Assembly: GCF_024139115.2 (NCBI RefSeq)
Contig: NC_085141.1
Span: 129,145,822 to 129,209,821 of the forward strand
Source: Armigeres subalbatus
Taxonomy: Eukaryota > Arthropoda > Insecta > Diptera > Culicidae
Direction of reading: 5' to 3'
Length of the DNA stretch: 64,000 bases
The notes beneath the pieces are model-generated. The model saw only the letters and a list, made by a program, of their open reading frames with translations, did not search any database and was not told the DNA's origin. Below are positions 1 through 10,358 of this stretch, piece after piece. Both the position numbers and the translations under genes were made by a program. Every line of letters starts with the position of its first letter. Positions within the stretch are counted from its first letter, which is position 1.

Positions 1-93
1 GGTGTACAGTTCTGCCACCTTTGCAAATGTTCGGCCGACAATGTCCATGTCATGCCTGTTTCAAATGTGGTACATGCTGGCATTCTATTCGTT

Positions 94-189
94 AAGAGCA
101 TATCATATCTGAACTATGTTGATTGATCTTTGGTTACCCGTGTGGACCCAAAAACCCTAACTCCAGAATTTCCGTGGATGACCAAGAAA
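94..189. repeat. dispersed repeat, left flank of the LTR element
   Basis: This segment (key words TTGATCTTTGGTTAC, GGATGACCAAGAA) recurs in diverged form at 11681-11880, 12155-12270 and 14040-14155. The LTR retrotransposon has inserted between two such copies. I do not recognise the family. Bases 1-93 hold related but weaker matches. Confidence 0.6.
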
Positions 190-196
190 CGCCATC

Positions 197-1579
197 TGTA
201 ATGCTCGACTAGCCCCGTGGCTACACCCTCTCAGGGTCGGCGATACCTGCTGGAAGAGAACTCACAGACAACCACAATTTGTGCAAAGTGAAACGTCACG
301 ACGTAGAGGACAACTCACAAACCAGTATACTAGCAGGGCTCAGTAATAAATAAATTTTACCAACATAGATTTAACTTAAGCATAATGATTTTTTTTATTT
401 GAAACATACAAGGGTTTTAGTAGTGGGTTGGCTTACTCGGTGCGGCCGATGATGAATCGATGGAACTCTTGTTGTGCATGCTTTGACGGAAGGAGGAGAG
501 GGGGCATTGGTGGTCTGGTTCTGGTTTTGGGTGATTTGACGGCCGGCGGATGCGGGCCGCTTGGGGAAATAGGCCTGCTGCTTTGATCCAGTCCGAATAT
601 CCAGTTGATTGTGCGTCCCAGGGACGATCGATTCGTGGGTTTCTACTGTCTCGAGCCAAGGTAAGGCATTTGAAAAAACGATGGCTCAATTTGCCCGTCG
701 ACGGCGGCAACGCGCATTGGATAGGGTTCCTAGCAAGCGGGCGCGAAACCACACAACCTTGCCGGGGCCTTGTCCTCAGTAGCGAGCGACGTTACTAGCA
801 CGCCACGTGTGATCCAGCGAATTTGACTTTGGGGTACTCGCTAGTCACCGGCACAGGGTTTCACTCGTCCGTCACGTCGGTTATTCTTGTCCTCTATCTC
901 TTGCCCGGAAATCTGATTGCCCACTCACGGGAGCTGTACACATCGGCTCGGACACCAATAAGCGGGCGCGGAACCACACAACCTTACTAGGTCCTAACCT
1001 CAATAGCAGGTGTCCAGCATTCGCGTGGTGTGTGATCCAGTAAAATTGGCGACTGGTACTCACTGGTCACCGGCAACGTAGAATGATACGACCTTGCACT
1101 GTCGTTTCCACGCTTCTAGAACCCTCACACTTTTCGGGGTACGAATTTAACGACACTTGCAACACGGACATGCGGTGCTGTTCGCAGTCGATCTCTACTT
1201 CACTCCGACGGACACTCCGGTTTCCACAACGGACTAAACTCGACTCCTTTTTCTCTTCATCTCCCGGTTTCATCTCCTTTTTCTCTTCCCTCCTTTCCAC
1301 ATCCTTCACGTTTTTTTCTTCTTCCTTCTATTGCTCTCGCCCCGGGGTTGTCGTATCCGACTTTTTGTGCCCATAGGGATGTGGGATATTTATAGCACTC
1401 AACCGTTAGATATTGTTGGGGGGGTATTGTTATACAAGTTCAAATTAATAGCCAAAATTTTAAACAATTTTACAAAATTTAATCAATTTAAACAAAAACA
1501 ACTAGTATTTCTACGAATCTAATTTAAATCAAAACCGATCGGAGTTGAGTCCACATTGTGACGGGTGCTAACGGTAACA
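197..1579 (-). repeat. 3' LTR
   Basis: It is 1383 bp, against 1318 bp for the other LTR. The two align almost base for base over most of their length, with a few single-base differences. The exception is a C/T-rich block near 1227-1345, which is replaced by a shorter, different sequence at 11393-11441 in the 5' LTR. Confidence 0.93.
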
Positions 1580-1596
1580 ATTATCCCACCTCCCGG
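1580..1596 (-). promoter_or_regulatory. polypurine tract of the LTR element
   Basis: On the minus strand, immediately before the 3' LTR, the sequence reads GGGAGGTGGGATAAT. This purine run next to the LTR is where plus-strand DNA synthesis is expected to start. Confidence 0.7.
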
Positions 1597-4434
1597 GTAA
1601 AAATTACCTGGTAAACACTAGAAGTGAATACAATGGTAATTTTTCTTCTTCCTGAAATTGACATCTGCATATTCGTCTACCTATCCGATCGAAGGAAAGC
1701 CGTCTATCTTGATCAAACTATTTGATGGTATTGGGTTTTATTTATTCATTTATTTTATGTTTTATTACTTTTAGTTCATTCCGATTGTGTTCTCGTAACT
1801 ATTTCAATTCAACCACAGAGCACTGTTCATTCTCTAGTTAATTGTTTATACTTATAATTAAAATTATTGACTATTTTATTTAGCTTTTCTCTTGTTATCT
1901 ACTGTTCTTATTTTATCCATATACCTCGGTCATGCTCACTTTCAGTCGGGATCCCTGTTAACTCGTTCACTCCTCAAACATTCGCAGATTCATTCATTCT
2001 TTTGGAAGCTTTAAAGAAGCTTGGTGATCATCCTTTTTTCCTTACTTAATTTAGAAGATCATAATACTGCTTCTAAATCCTAGAGAGGCATTCCTACCTC
2101 CCCAAAACATCGCAAATGATTAATAGTGTGGTAGAAACCATTACACCTTTTTGTACAGAAAAAGAGTAGGTTTAGCTTCCTCTGGGCGAGATCCGTGACC
2201 TTAAGGTTTTATTTTCAAAACGTTAGGTCCCTCGATCGCCAATTTTATAGCGGTTTGAAAGATTAATCTCTAAAGTAGAACTGTGAGCTATTATATCTGC
2301 TCTCAGTTTCCTTGTGATCACATAGATCACTAACACCCCAAGTAACATTCTCACAACTCTTTGGCATTCGAAGATTTTTATTGTGGTTTTATTGCGGCAA
2401 TAGTCATGCTCTTCAGTTTAGAAAAAGCATTCAATACGTATAAATTAGTATTGATCTTCTAGCTGTTGTCAAAACCTTTTGAAGCAGGTAATAAATTCTG
2501 GATAGTAAAAAAACTTGAACAGGGTTTTATTAGGGCAATCCATGCCTTGATTAAGCCCATCTGGGAAATAGCAATAAAGCTTCTTAATGTTTGTTTTATT
2601 TGTCACTATGAAAGAATTCTTAAAATCGTTTTAAAGCTATGAAAGTTACCTTCGAACCAATTGGCTTAACCTGAGATTGATTGGCATTTATGATTGCTAC
2701 ATAAAAAGCCTCATAATACGCAAACTTTGAATTGAAAAAAAAATAGATTCGCCCAACTTTTAAGTAAGAGCTGGAAACTTCATTCTTACCATAGATATAG
2801 CCTTGAAATATAATGAAGCTGCGTGCTTACTCACAATGTATATGCTGACACATTTCCAGCTACAATACTTAATCATGAAAATATCGAAATATCGACTTCC
2901 GAAATCGCGAGGTGAAAAATTGTATAGATTCTTAACATAGAGGAAATATAACATGGCGCGTAGACCCGTCTCAGTCTACTTAAACGTTTCACTTTTTCAT
3001 TAACGGTGACACGGGAATCGGGCAATGTGCATTTACGTAGCCGACACAAACGATAAATAGCTGAGTGCATCATTTTGTACTTACGTGTAATAAATGACCA
3101 ATTAGATGCCTCAATCCGTAACATCTATCCATATTCCCTTTGTTTTTTCTGATCTACTTGAACTGTCAAATTTCCTCTAATTATGATCATCATATAAGTT
3201 GAAAAATGGCCAACCGGCATTTATAACAGCCAGTTGATCTTCATGAATGTAATATATAATTATTATGATTTTATTATTAATTTATAGTTGATTTTATCGA
3301 AGCGAAATAATTTGCACAAATAGATCACGAAAAATCACCTGGAATGCCATCGCCATATTCATTTCTCTACATTAGTAGAGACTTAAAATCCAAATATCTA
3401 TTTAAACTGCATTAGATCCATAGTTATATATGATATTTTATGAACATTATATACGATACTTTATTTATAACACTTAAAAAAACAATAATAGTAATTTTGC
3501 AAAAAACTTTATATTTAATATAAATTCGTTTTATCGAAAAATAATTGTTAAAACGGAGTTTACTGAGAGCGTATCAATTATATCGATGTTTCGCACCATA
3601 TGACACAATAAATCTAATTCGGCACTAAAAATTAAGCCACCATACATATACTTTGTGTTAATAATTTTTATCGATGTTTAATTTATATCATTTGCATATT
3701 TAGTTATGGCATTTTTTGGGTTGTAGATAGTAAACTTTAAATTATTTTGCAGAGACTGAAAGTATTTTATTTTTTCATGTGATTGTTTTAATAAACCTAA
3801 ATCTAGAGAATTTCGCATGTATCGAGACCAAGTAGCTTAGAAATGGTTTTAAGTAATACCAATTTACTTTTAAAGTAGCTATCAAATCGATTTCGAAAGG
3901 TTTTCAATGCCGAGTTCGTGTTCATGTTTTGTCATATTCTGATTTTGAAGTCTGTCTTACATTAACTCTTCAAAACCATTTCAAGGGTGGGCCAACTAGG
4001 CAGATGCTGCTCTTCAAGAGGTTTTGATGTAAGCGATGAAGAAACAACTACCTTGACTAGGGTTTTATTGCAGTAGGATTCAAAAACTCTTGTAGTGAAT
4101 CATAAAACCTAAAATGTTACTTGGGACTACAAATGATGAGAAGCAATACAATTTATCTGTTTACTTCTTTTGATCAGATGGAACGATCAGACGACGACTG
4201 GCCTACGAAGAGGAGACATCGCAGAAAGCATTATATTCGCCGAAGAAATCTACCTGGGAGAAATGGTTGTAATGAGTTTATATTTTTCCAGATTCCCGCT
4301 CAGCGTTCATCTAACACAAGCTGGTGGTGCGATCCACGTTAGCTAGGTCATTGAGCTCGTGAATCTACGAATATGATGGAATCTACCGCGTCTAATGGAA
4401 GGGCTATTGACTAATATTTGCGCTTGAATTTTGA
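1597..4434. other. long 3' region of the LTR element, no gene
   Basis: This is 2.8 kb of AT-rich sequence between pol and the 3' LTR with no ORF above about 85 codons. None of the short ORFs looks like an envelope. Part of it (2337-4125) is bounded by inverted ends and may be a nested DNA element. The rest may be untranslated region or a decayed third ORF. Confidence 0.6.
2337..4125. mobile_element. possible nested element with CCCAAGTAACATT inverted ends
   Basis: CCCAAGTAACATT at 2337-2349 is matched by its reverse complement at 4113-4125. The same inverted terminus bounds another segment at 43570-44487, which supports a real family. No clear target duplication and no transposase ORF are visible, so the call is tentative. 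Confidence 0.4.
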
Positions 4435-7400
4435 TCAACCTGACTTAATGTGATTGGCGGGCCAGATGCCTAGCGATTTACCGTCTAGGTCTTGCAGTTC
4501 ATACGAAGCTGTGCCTATCTTACGGACAATTCTAGCTGGTAGGAAAAGCGGTCCATATTTTGCGTTATAGTTCTCTATAGCGCTGGACTGTCGCATATTT
4601 CTTCGGTAAACTAATTGGCCCACCTCTAGGGATTTGCTATGGGTTCTATGGCGCAAATTATAACGCCTCTTCCCTTCCTGATGCGCTTTTTCCAGTTTTT
4701 CTTGAACCATTTTGGTAATGTCAGATAATAATTCCGTCTGACGTTCTCTCTGTTCTTCAGAAGATAACGAGGGGTTTTCTGCACATATATGGTGATCTGA
4801 CCCCTTCTGACACATTTCATATCCGTGACACACAAAATAGGGAGTCAGATTGGTGGCGCTGTGTACTGAGGTATTCAAGACCATCTCAATTTCAGCCAAC
4901 CTTGTATCCCAAAGTTTCTGATCGGTTTTTACATACGATCGTATGGCGGCATTCACGGTTCTATTTACCCGCTCCACAGGATTGGCCTGGGAGTGGTATT
5001 TGGAATTTAGCCAATGTCTGACCTCGAATTGGCTACACAGATCACGGAATTGGTGGGACAGGAAGCATGACGCATTGTCTGTTATCAGAACTTCCGGAAC
5101 CGAGTTTCGTAAAAACCATTGGTCTTTCAGGGTTTTACACAGGGACTGGCTGTTTATTTTGCGGAACGGTACCAACATGACCCACTTGCTGAAGAGGTCA
5201 ACGACGGACAGAATGTACTGGTTTTGCTGGCGGCTTCTAGGAAGGGGGCCAATGAAGTCCAACGCTATTATCTGCCACATATGGGCTGTAAGGCGTCGGT
5301 CTCCTAGCTCAGGAGCCAGCGCAATATTCGGCGCTTTAGTTTCCTTGCATATGCCACACTTATTCACGTATTCTCTCACTTCGGTCGCCATCCGAGGCCA
5401 GAAATAGCGCAATCGGATACGATTTAGGGTTCGATCGATGCCAGGATGCATTGAATTGTCATGACACTCCCTGACGATATTGGAGCGATCGTCCGGATGT
5501 GGAACTATTTTCCAATTGAAACGATTGTCATGCGGTTCGCTGGCGCTTGAAGTATACTTGTACAGTACGCCTTCTCGAACCCGAAAGTCTACATATTCAT
5601 CTGGTACCTCCGATACTTTTTCTAATAAATCCTTATACCAGGCATAAGCGGCCTCGTTAGGATTGGAAGGGTCGGTTGATTTGGTTGTATTAGTTCCCGA
5701 GGTCGAGGTCACCACTGCCGCAACGCTGCGAGAGAGAGCGTCTGGAACGATATTCTCTTTGCCTCGACGATGCTTGACTGTCATGTCATGCTGTTGAAGG
5801 CTCAAGCACCATCGACTGCACCGCGAAGCAGTCTTCCACTTTGCGGTCAGGATGTGTGTTAGGGCCGCCGGGTCTGTGATCAACGTAAAATGTGATCCCT
5901 CGACATACCCCCTGAAAGCTTCTATGGCGAGAAGCGCTGCTAGCGCTTCTTTTTCGCAAGCGTGATAATTTCTTTGCGGCGTAGTCAACTTATGCGAAAA
6001 GTAGGCTATCACCCTTTCGTAGCCACCCTGAACCTGTGTCAGGATTCCTGCCACGGCTACGTCGCTGGCATCAGTTTGTATGCAAAATTCTTGGGCAAAG
6101 TCTGGGCAAGCGAGAATTGGGGCGCAAATCAACTTTTCTTTAATAAGGTTGAATGCCTCTTCCGCAGCATTATTCCAACCCAGCACCTTGGATTTCGTTT
6201 TCAATAAGTCCGTCAAAGGAGACGTGACGCCGCTGAAATCCTCTAGGAATCTGCGGTAATAATTGGCCATCCCCAGGAACCTCCTCAATTTGGTGACCGT
6301 TGTCGGCCTCTCATAGTCCACAATTGCTCGAACTTTTTCTGGGTTGGCTCTTAAGCCTTCCGTTGATAAGAGGTATCCCAGGAATGGCAATTCGTTTACC
6401 CCAAACTTGGACTTTTCAATATTAATGGACAAGTTCGCTTTCGCCAGACGACTCGCTATTTCCTGAAGGAGCTGCACGTGATGCTCGAACGTCTTTGATA
6501 CAATAACAATGTCGTCAAGGTATACAAAGACGTTCGGTTCCAATTCACCATGGCCGAGGACACGGTCCATTAGACGAGACAAGGTTGCCGGACTGTTCAC
6601 TAGTCCAAACGGCAACCTGGTGAATTGGAACATTCCCTTGCCCTGGATGCTGAAAGCGGTGTACCGTCGGGAGCTTTTCTGCAAAGGTATTTGCAGAAAA
6701 GCTTCCGAGAGATCAATTGTGCTCAGGTACTTTGCTTTAGGCAATTGAGCGAGAATTCGGCCGGGGTGGGGCAAGGGATAAGCATCACGTACAGTCCTTT
6801 CGTTTATTTTACGGGCGTCTAAGCAGAGGCGCACTTTCCCTGAAGATTTTATAACCGGTACCACATTAGAGCACCATTCCGAACTCGCCCTTTCGATTAT
6901 CCCAATCGACAGCATTCGGTCTAACTCCTCCGAAACTTTCTGCTGCACTTTTGGAGAAAGTGTGTAGGGATATTGCCGAACTGGTGGTTTATCTTTCCAC
7001 TCTCCAGCGATCTCTATTCGATGTTCTATCAGAGGCGTTATAGTCAAACTATCTGAACGCGCTTTTAGAAACAACTCTTTAACTTCCGCGATCTGTCTCA
7101 GCTCACTGTCCGAAAACCCTGGGGGAATTTGTTCCTTGTTGGTAGAAACTTCATTATCAATAATAGCACAGTCTTGGAGAGTGGGCCAGATTTTAAATTT
7201 TTCCCAAAAATCCATACCCAGAATGCAATCAACAGAGAGGGTCTTCACTACCAGAGTGCGGATGATTTTTATACGCCCTCCAAAACTAAATGGGTTGGAC
7301 AACTGCCCCATAACTTTTAATTCTGACCCATTTGCAGAGCGCACTATCATTGGTTGGTTTAAAGATTTTAATTTTTGTTTATTTAACTTGAGAAACACGT

Positions 7401-7650
7401 CCTCGCTAATCAAGGTCAACTGACTCCCTGAGTCTAGCAACCCTTTTGATGGACGGCCGTATATTTTAATATTGGCGTAGGGTCGATTATCTTGGGGGTT
7501 CGATATGGAAATATTGAGAACCTGGGATTCATCGCTCGAGTATTGATCCTCTCGAACCGGTTCCCAGTACTCGGCCAGGGTAACCCCCGACGGAAATGAA
7601 TTTACGCGCTCGGAGAGGACGGTCCGCGCCTTTGGGCCGCCTGGAAGCCG
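4435..7650 (-). CDS. pol: Ty3/gypsy Pol polyprotein (PR-RT-RH-IN)
   Basis: The open frame runs on from the frameshift heptamer, about 1071 codons after the slip, and ends at 4435-4437. In order it shows an aspartic protease with LDSGS (7437 downward), reverse transcriptase with YLDD at 6511-6522, RNase H (TDASD and TDPAAL), the integrase zinc finger ending in CGICKE (near 5342-5358), an integrase core with LDFIGP, ITDNAS and the final E in NPVERVN, and a C-terminal GPF module. The ORF has no ATG near the protease, as expected for a Gag-Pol fusion made by frameshifting. No stop interrupts it, and the catalytic motifs look intact. It makes protease, polymerase and integrase for the element above. 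Clade within Ty3/gypsy (perhaps mdg1-like) is a guess. Confidence 0.93.
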   Translation of the reverse strand, partial: RLPGGPKARTVLSERVNSFPSGVTLAEYWEPVREDQYSSDESQVLNISISNPQDNRPYANIKIYGRPSKGLLDSGSQLTLISEDVFLKLNKQKLKSLNQPMIVRSANGSELKVMGQLSNPFSFGGRIKIIRTLVVKTLSVDCILGMDFWEKFKIWPTLQDCAIIDNEVSTNKEQIPPGFSDSELRQIAEVKELFLKARSDSLTITPLIEHRIEIAGEWKDKPPVRQYPYTLSPKVQQKVSEELDRMLSIGIIERASSEWCSNVVPVIKSSGKVRLCLDARKINERTVRDAYPLPHPGRILAQLPKAKYLSTIDLSEAFLQIPLQKSSRRYTAFSIQGKGMFQFTRLPFGLVNSPATLSRLMDRVLGHGELEPNVFVYLDDIVIVSKTFEHHVQLLQEIASRLAKANLSINIEKSKFGVNELPFLGYLLSTEGLRANPEKVRAIVDYERPTTVTKLRRFLGMANYYRRFLEDFSGVTSPLTDLLKTKSKVLGWNNAAEEAFNLIKEKLICAPILACPDFAQEFCIQTDASDVAVAGILTQVQGGYERVIAYFSHKLTTPQRNYHACEKEALAALLAIEAFRGYVEGSHFTLITDPAALTHILTAKWKTASRCSRWCLSLQQHDMTVKHRRGKENIVPDALSRSVAAVVTSTSGTNTTKSTDPSNPNEAAYAWYKDLLEKVSEVPDEYVDFRVREGVLYKYTSSASEPHDNRFNWKIVPHPDDRSNIVRECHDNSMHPGIDRTLNRIRLRYFWPRMATEVREYVNKCGICKETKAPNIALAPELGDRRLTAHMWQIIALDFIGPLPRSRQQNQYILSVVDLFSKWVMLVPFRKINSQSLCKTLKDQWFLRNSVPEVLITDNASCFLSHQFRDLCSQFEVRHWLNSKYHSQANPVERVNRTVNAAIRSYVKTDQKLWDTRLAEIEMVLNTSVHSATNLTPYFVCHGYEMCQKGSDHHICAENPSLSSEEQRERQTELLSDITKMVQEKLEKAHQEGKRRYNLRHRTHSKSLEVGQLVYRRNMRQSSAIENYNAKYGPLFLPARIVRKIGTASYELQDLDGKSLGIWPANHIKSG

Positions 7651-10046
7651 TTTTTTTCACAATATGGGCAGTTCTGGGTTTCAAACCCTTTAAATCCACA
7701 AACCAAGCAGATCGATCCCCGATAATTTCGACACTGATCTAGCGAATGGTTTGTCTGGCGGCAGTACAAGCATTCGTAACTGCGAGGGGGTTTATGGGCT
7801 TCTATGAGCCTTTCCAAAGTCCTTGGTTGCGATGGACCCTCTTTTGGATCCGCTAGCTTCGGGTGACCCGACGTCGGGAAATGGTTATTACCTTTGCCCT
7901 CAACGGCTTCTTTCCTCTTTGGGTAATCGTCCTTTGGTTTGGACGAATTGACACCTTTCTGTTGCTGATAAGCTTTAGCGGGAGGCCGATTTTGATGTCC
8001 TTGGGAATCTACCTTGTTCGGTTTTACTCCCGATACCATATTTGCCGATTTCTCGTTTCCAAATACCTTCGCATACAACGAGAAATTGGAGGCATCTATC
8101 ACATGTCCTGCCTCCAGCAAATCGGACAGACTCAAGATCGGCTTCCAAAGAAGCGTTTTCTTGTAATCCATCCTCAAATTTCTTTTGAGAATGTCCAACT
8201 GCTCAGCATCGCTCATGGGTACTATCATTGACCGGAACATACTTTCCATGTCGTAATAGTACTCTTGAAAGGTTTCATTTCTTTGTTGGCGCCTTTGGTA
8301 AATTCTGGTCCGAACTAACGAATCCAATTCGGGGTGAGCGAAGTTTCTTCGTAGTTCACTGACCAAATGTGGCCAGCTGGCCAGGCGTCCAGAAGAACGC
8401 ATTGTCATATACCAATTCAATGCCGGACCGCAAAACAAATGAAATGCGGAGTCAAACAGTTCTGCCTCCGAAGTGTGTTCGGAGAGCGCTAACTGAGACA
8501 CCAAAATCAGAAACTGATTTAGTTTGAGTCCCTGGTCTGTCCCGGCATATTTATCCAGCTTCCACTTTGATACAGGCAACGATTTGTGCGCATAATGTCC
8601 CCGAGAGACTTCGAACGCTCCCGAGGGCTGTAAAGGTTGTTGTATTCTGAACTGCCCTGGCAAGGGTTGGTTACCTACTGGTATGGGAAACCCATATACT
8701 GCACTTGTCGTGTTCTGGGAACTAGGTGCATGTACCACCAAAGGGTTATGATTTCCTCCCGCTAGGTTTTGAGCCGCCGACAAATTGCTCGATGGCCACC
8801 CCGTTCTCGACGATTCTGGCCCAAACTGTGCCGTATTCGTAGTCGATATCATCGACGAAATCGGTACACTACAATGCCCGTGTGTCCCTGCCAGATTCCC
8901 TAAATATTGGTTTGCGTACACCGAGGTCGTTACTCGAGGTACTGAACTCGTCGTCGTGGGTTGAGTAGAAAATTTAATCATCGGATATGAACTACTGACT
9001 TCCGGTCGGCAACCGAAATTCGATGATGAATAATTTGAAAAACTTGGAATCGTATTAGGAATCATACCACTAGTTATCAGCGGTTGACAACCCACGGGTA
9101 TATGTGGGTCGTTACCCGAGACAACCGGCCTCGTTGCAGAAGCCGTTTCAGAGTATGGTGCCCATTGAGATAAGTGCCAACTCGAATGAGTCCCCTGAGA
9201 CATCGGTTGCTTCGGAATTGTTCCTGTGTGAGTTGTAACACTACCATGCGTATTATTGATTATTGTATGTGAAACGCTACTAACAATAGAATTTGCAGGG
9301 GTTCTCAGATGTGACTCCTTGAACCTACGGAGAAGATAGATTTCGTGCTCCAGCGACAGCAACGCACTTCTCATATCCATCTTATCAACATTCGCGGAAT
9401 CCAATAAACCCAATCTAAAAAGAGAATCAGTTATGTCTTTTTCCTCTTGGGACACTGGCCCCGAGTTTGATCCAACTAGTGTATTCGGAATCTGCACGCT
9501 TAACCCAGAACGCCCACAGGTACCTACATTCTGGTCCGCAAATAGCCTACTTATTCCCGTATCCTCCAAATCATCTACCGGTGTATTTTGCTTGTTATAG
9601 AAGAGCCTGTCCAAGCGTGCTAGAATCCCCTGCTGAAGTTGTCCAATCTCTAACTGTTCTTCTTCTGACACGTAATCGTATAGCAATGTGAGCCTATTTG
9701 CCAGGTGCAACAGCCGGGACTGGCACCTAGGCGGTATATTCCTAGCAGAAACAGAAATTGTTTCCTCGAGTTCAGCGAATTTCTGAACACAAAAGTTAAA
9801 CTCCTCCTGTGGGAGTCGTTTGAACGTCTTCGTGGCTCCCACTTCTCCACTTTTCTCCTTCTTCAACGTCTCCCTCAGAGCACGCCTTCTTCTTGACATT
9901 GATTCTTCCTCGCCGAACCTAATGTCCCTAACTTCCAATTCGTAATCCAGTTCGTCCTCATTCAAGTGATCAACCCGAACATCATTAAACCACTCTTTCA
10001 ACTTATTCACAACTATACTCTGCTGAGATGCAGCCATTTTGATCAA
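7602..10046 (-). CDS. gag: Ty3/gypsy Gag protein
   Basis: 814 residues from an ATG at 10046. The N-terminal part is charged, followed by a long Ser/Thr/Pro/Asn-rich stretch. A capsid-like domain follows (roughly residues 500-640, with words such as FCGPALNWY and RRNFAHPE), resembling the retrotransposon gag family. At the C-terminus (about 759-796) lies one perfect zinc knuckle, CLYCRQTNHSLDQC. A second, CLVCGFKGFETQNC, has Phe where the metal-binding His should be. A further CPYC follows. The protein should form the particle and bind RNA. The frameshift to pol sits in its last 18 codons. Confidence 0.9.
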   Translation of the reverse strand: MIKMAASQQSIVVNKLKEWFNDVRVDHLNEDELDYELEVRDIRFGEEESMSRRRRALRETLKKEKSGEVGATKTFKRLPQEEFNFCVQKFAELEETISVSARNIPPRCQSRLLHLANRLTLLYDYVSEEEQLEIGQLQQGILARLDRLFYNKQNTPVDDLEDTGISRLFADQNVGTCGRSGLSVQIPNTLVGSNSGPVSQEEKDITDSLFRLGLLDSANVDKMDMRSALLSLEHEIYLLRRFKESHLRTPANSIVSSVSHTIINNTHGSVTTHTGTIPKQPMSQGTHSSWHLSQWAPYSETASATRPVVSGNDPHIPVGCQPLITSGMIPNTIPSFSNYSSSNFGCRPEVSSSYPMIKFSTQPTTTSSVPRVTTSVYANQYLGNLAGTHGHCSVPISSMISTTNTAQFGPESSRTGWPSSNLSAAQNLAGGNHNPLVVHAPSSQNTTSAVYGFPIPVGNQPLPGQFRIQQPLQPSGAFEVSRGHYAHKSLPVSKWKLDKYAGTDQGLKLNQFLILVSQLALSEHTSEAELFDSAFHLFCGPALNWYMTMRSSGRLASWPHLVSELRRNFAHPELDSLVRTRIYQRRQQRNETFQEYYYDMESMFRSMIVPMSDAEQLDILKRNLRMDYKKTLLWKPILSLSDLLEAGHVIDASNFSLYAKVFGNEKSANMVSGVKPNKVDSQGHQNRPPAKAYQQQKGVNSSKPKDDYPKRKEAVEGKGNNHFPTSGHPKLADPKEGPSQPRTLERLIEAHKPPRSYECLYCRQTNHSLDQCRNYRGSICLVCGFKGFETQNCPYCEKNGFQAAQRRGPSSPSA
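7650..7656 (-). promoter_or_regulatory. -1 programmed ribosomal frameshift site A AAA AAC
   Basis: In the gag frame the minus strand reads GAA AAA AAC GGC, which contains the classical slippery heptamer A AAA AAC. The pol frame is closed by a TGA at 7659-7657 immediately upstream and open from here on. Gag ends only at 7602, so the two frames overlap by about 55 nt. Slipping one base back moves ribosomes from gag to pol. A bulged stem can be drawn from 7629-7623 with 7614-7606, but it lies about 20 nt downstream, farther than usual. Confidence 0.85.
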
Positions 10047-10340
10047 TAAACTTAATTTTCAATAGAAACAAGAGTAAAGCTAAATATTCTTGGTAATTTC
10101 CTTATCATTCACGAACTTATCGAATTTAATTTGAGATACGAGAAAAAAAATCTTAATGTACTAGAAAGTAATATCCATAACCATTTCCAATTTTATCTTT
10201 TCCTTTTGATCAAACAGATTTTAGGCAGACAACTTCAACCGAATAAATCAACGGTACACATAGACAATTTCACGATTTCGGTAAACGGAATAGTGGGTCT
10301 CCCCCAGCAAGCTAGAAATATTCTATCGGAATATTTCCCT

Positions 10341-10358
10341 TTAACGTGGATCGCCAAA
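10341..10358 (-). promoter_or_regulatory. candidate tRNA primer binding site
   Basis: Just inside the 5' LTR the minus strand reads TTTGGCGATCCACGTTAAA. TGGCGATCC has the TGG start expected for pairing with a tRNA 3' CCA end. The first two T bases would be an offset from the LTR. I could not match it firmly to one tRNA; an Arg-like primer is possible. Confidence 0.45.

Noticed and set aside
1597..4434. Envelope gene of the LTR element
   Set aside because: No ORF longer than about 85 codons, and no signal peptide, furin site or membrane anchor could be followed.
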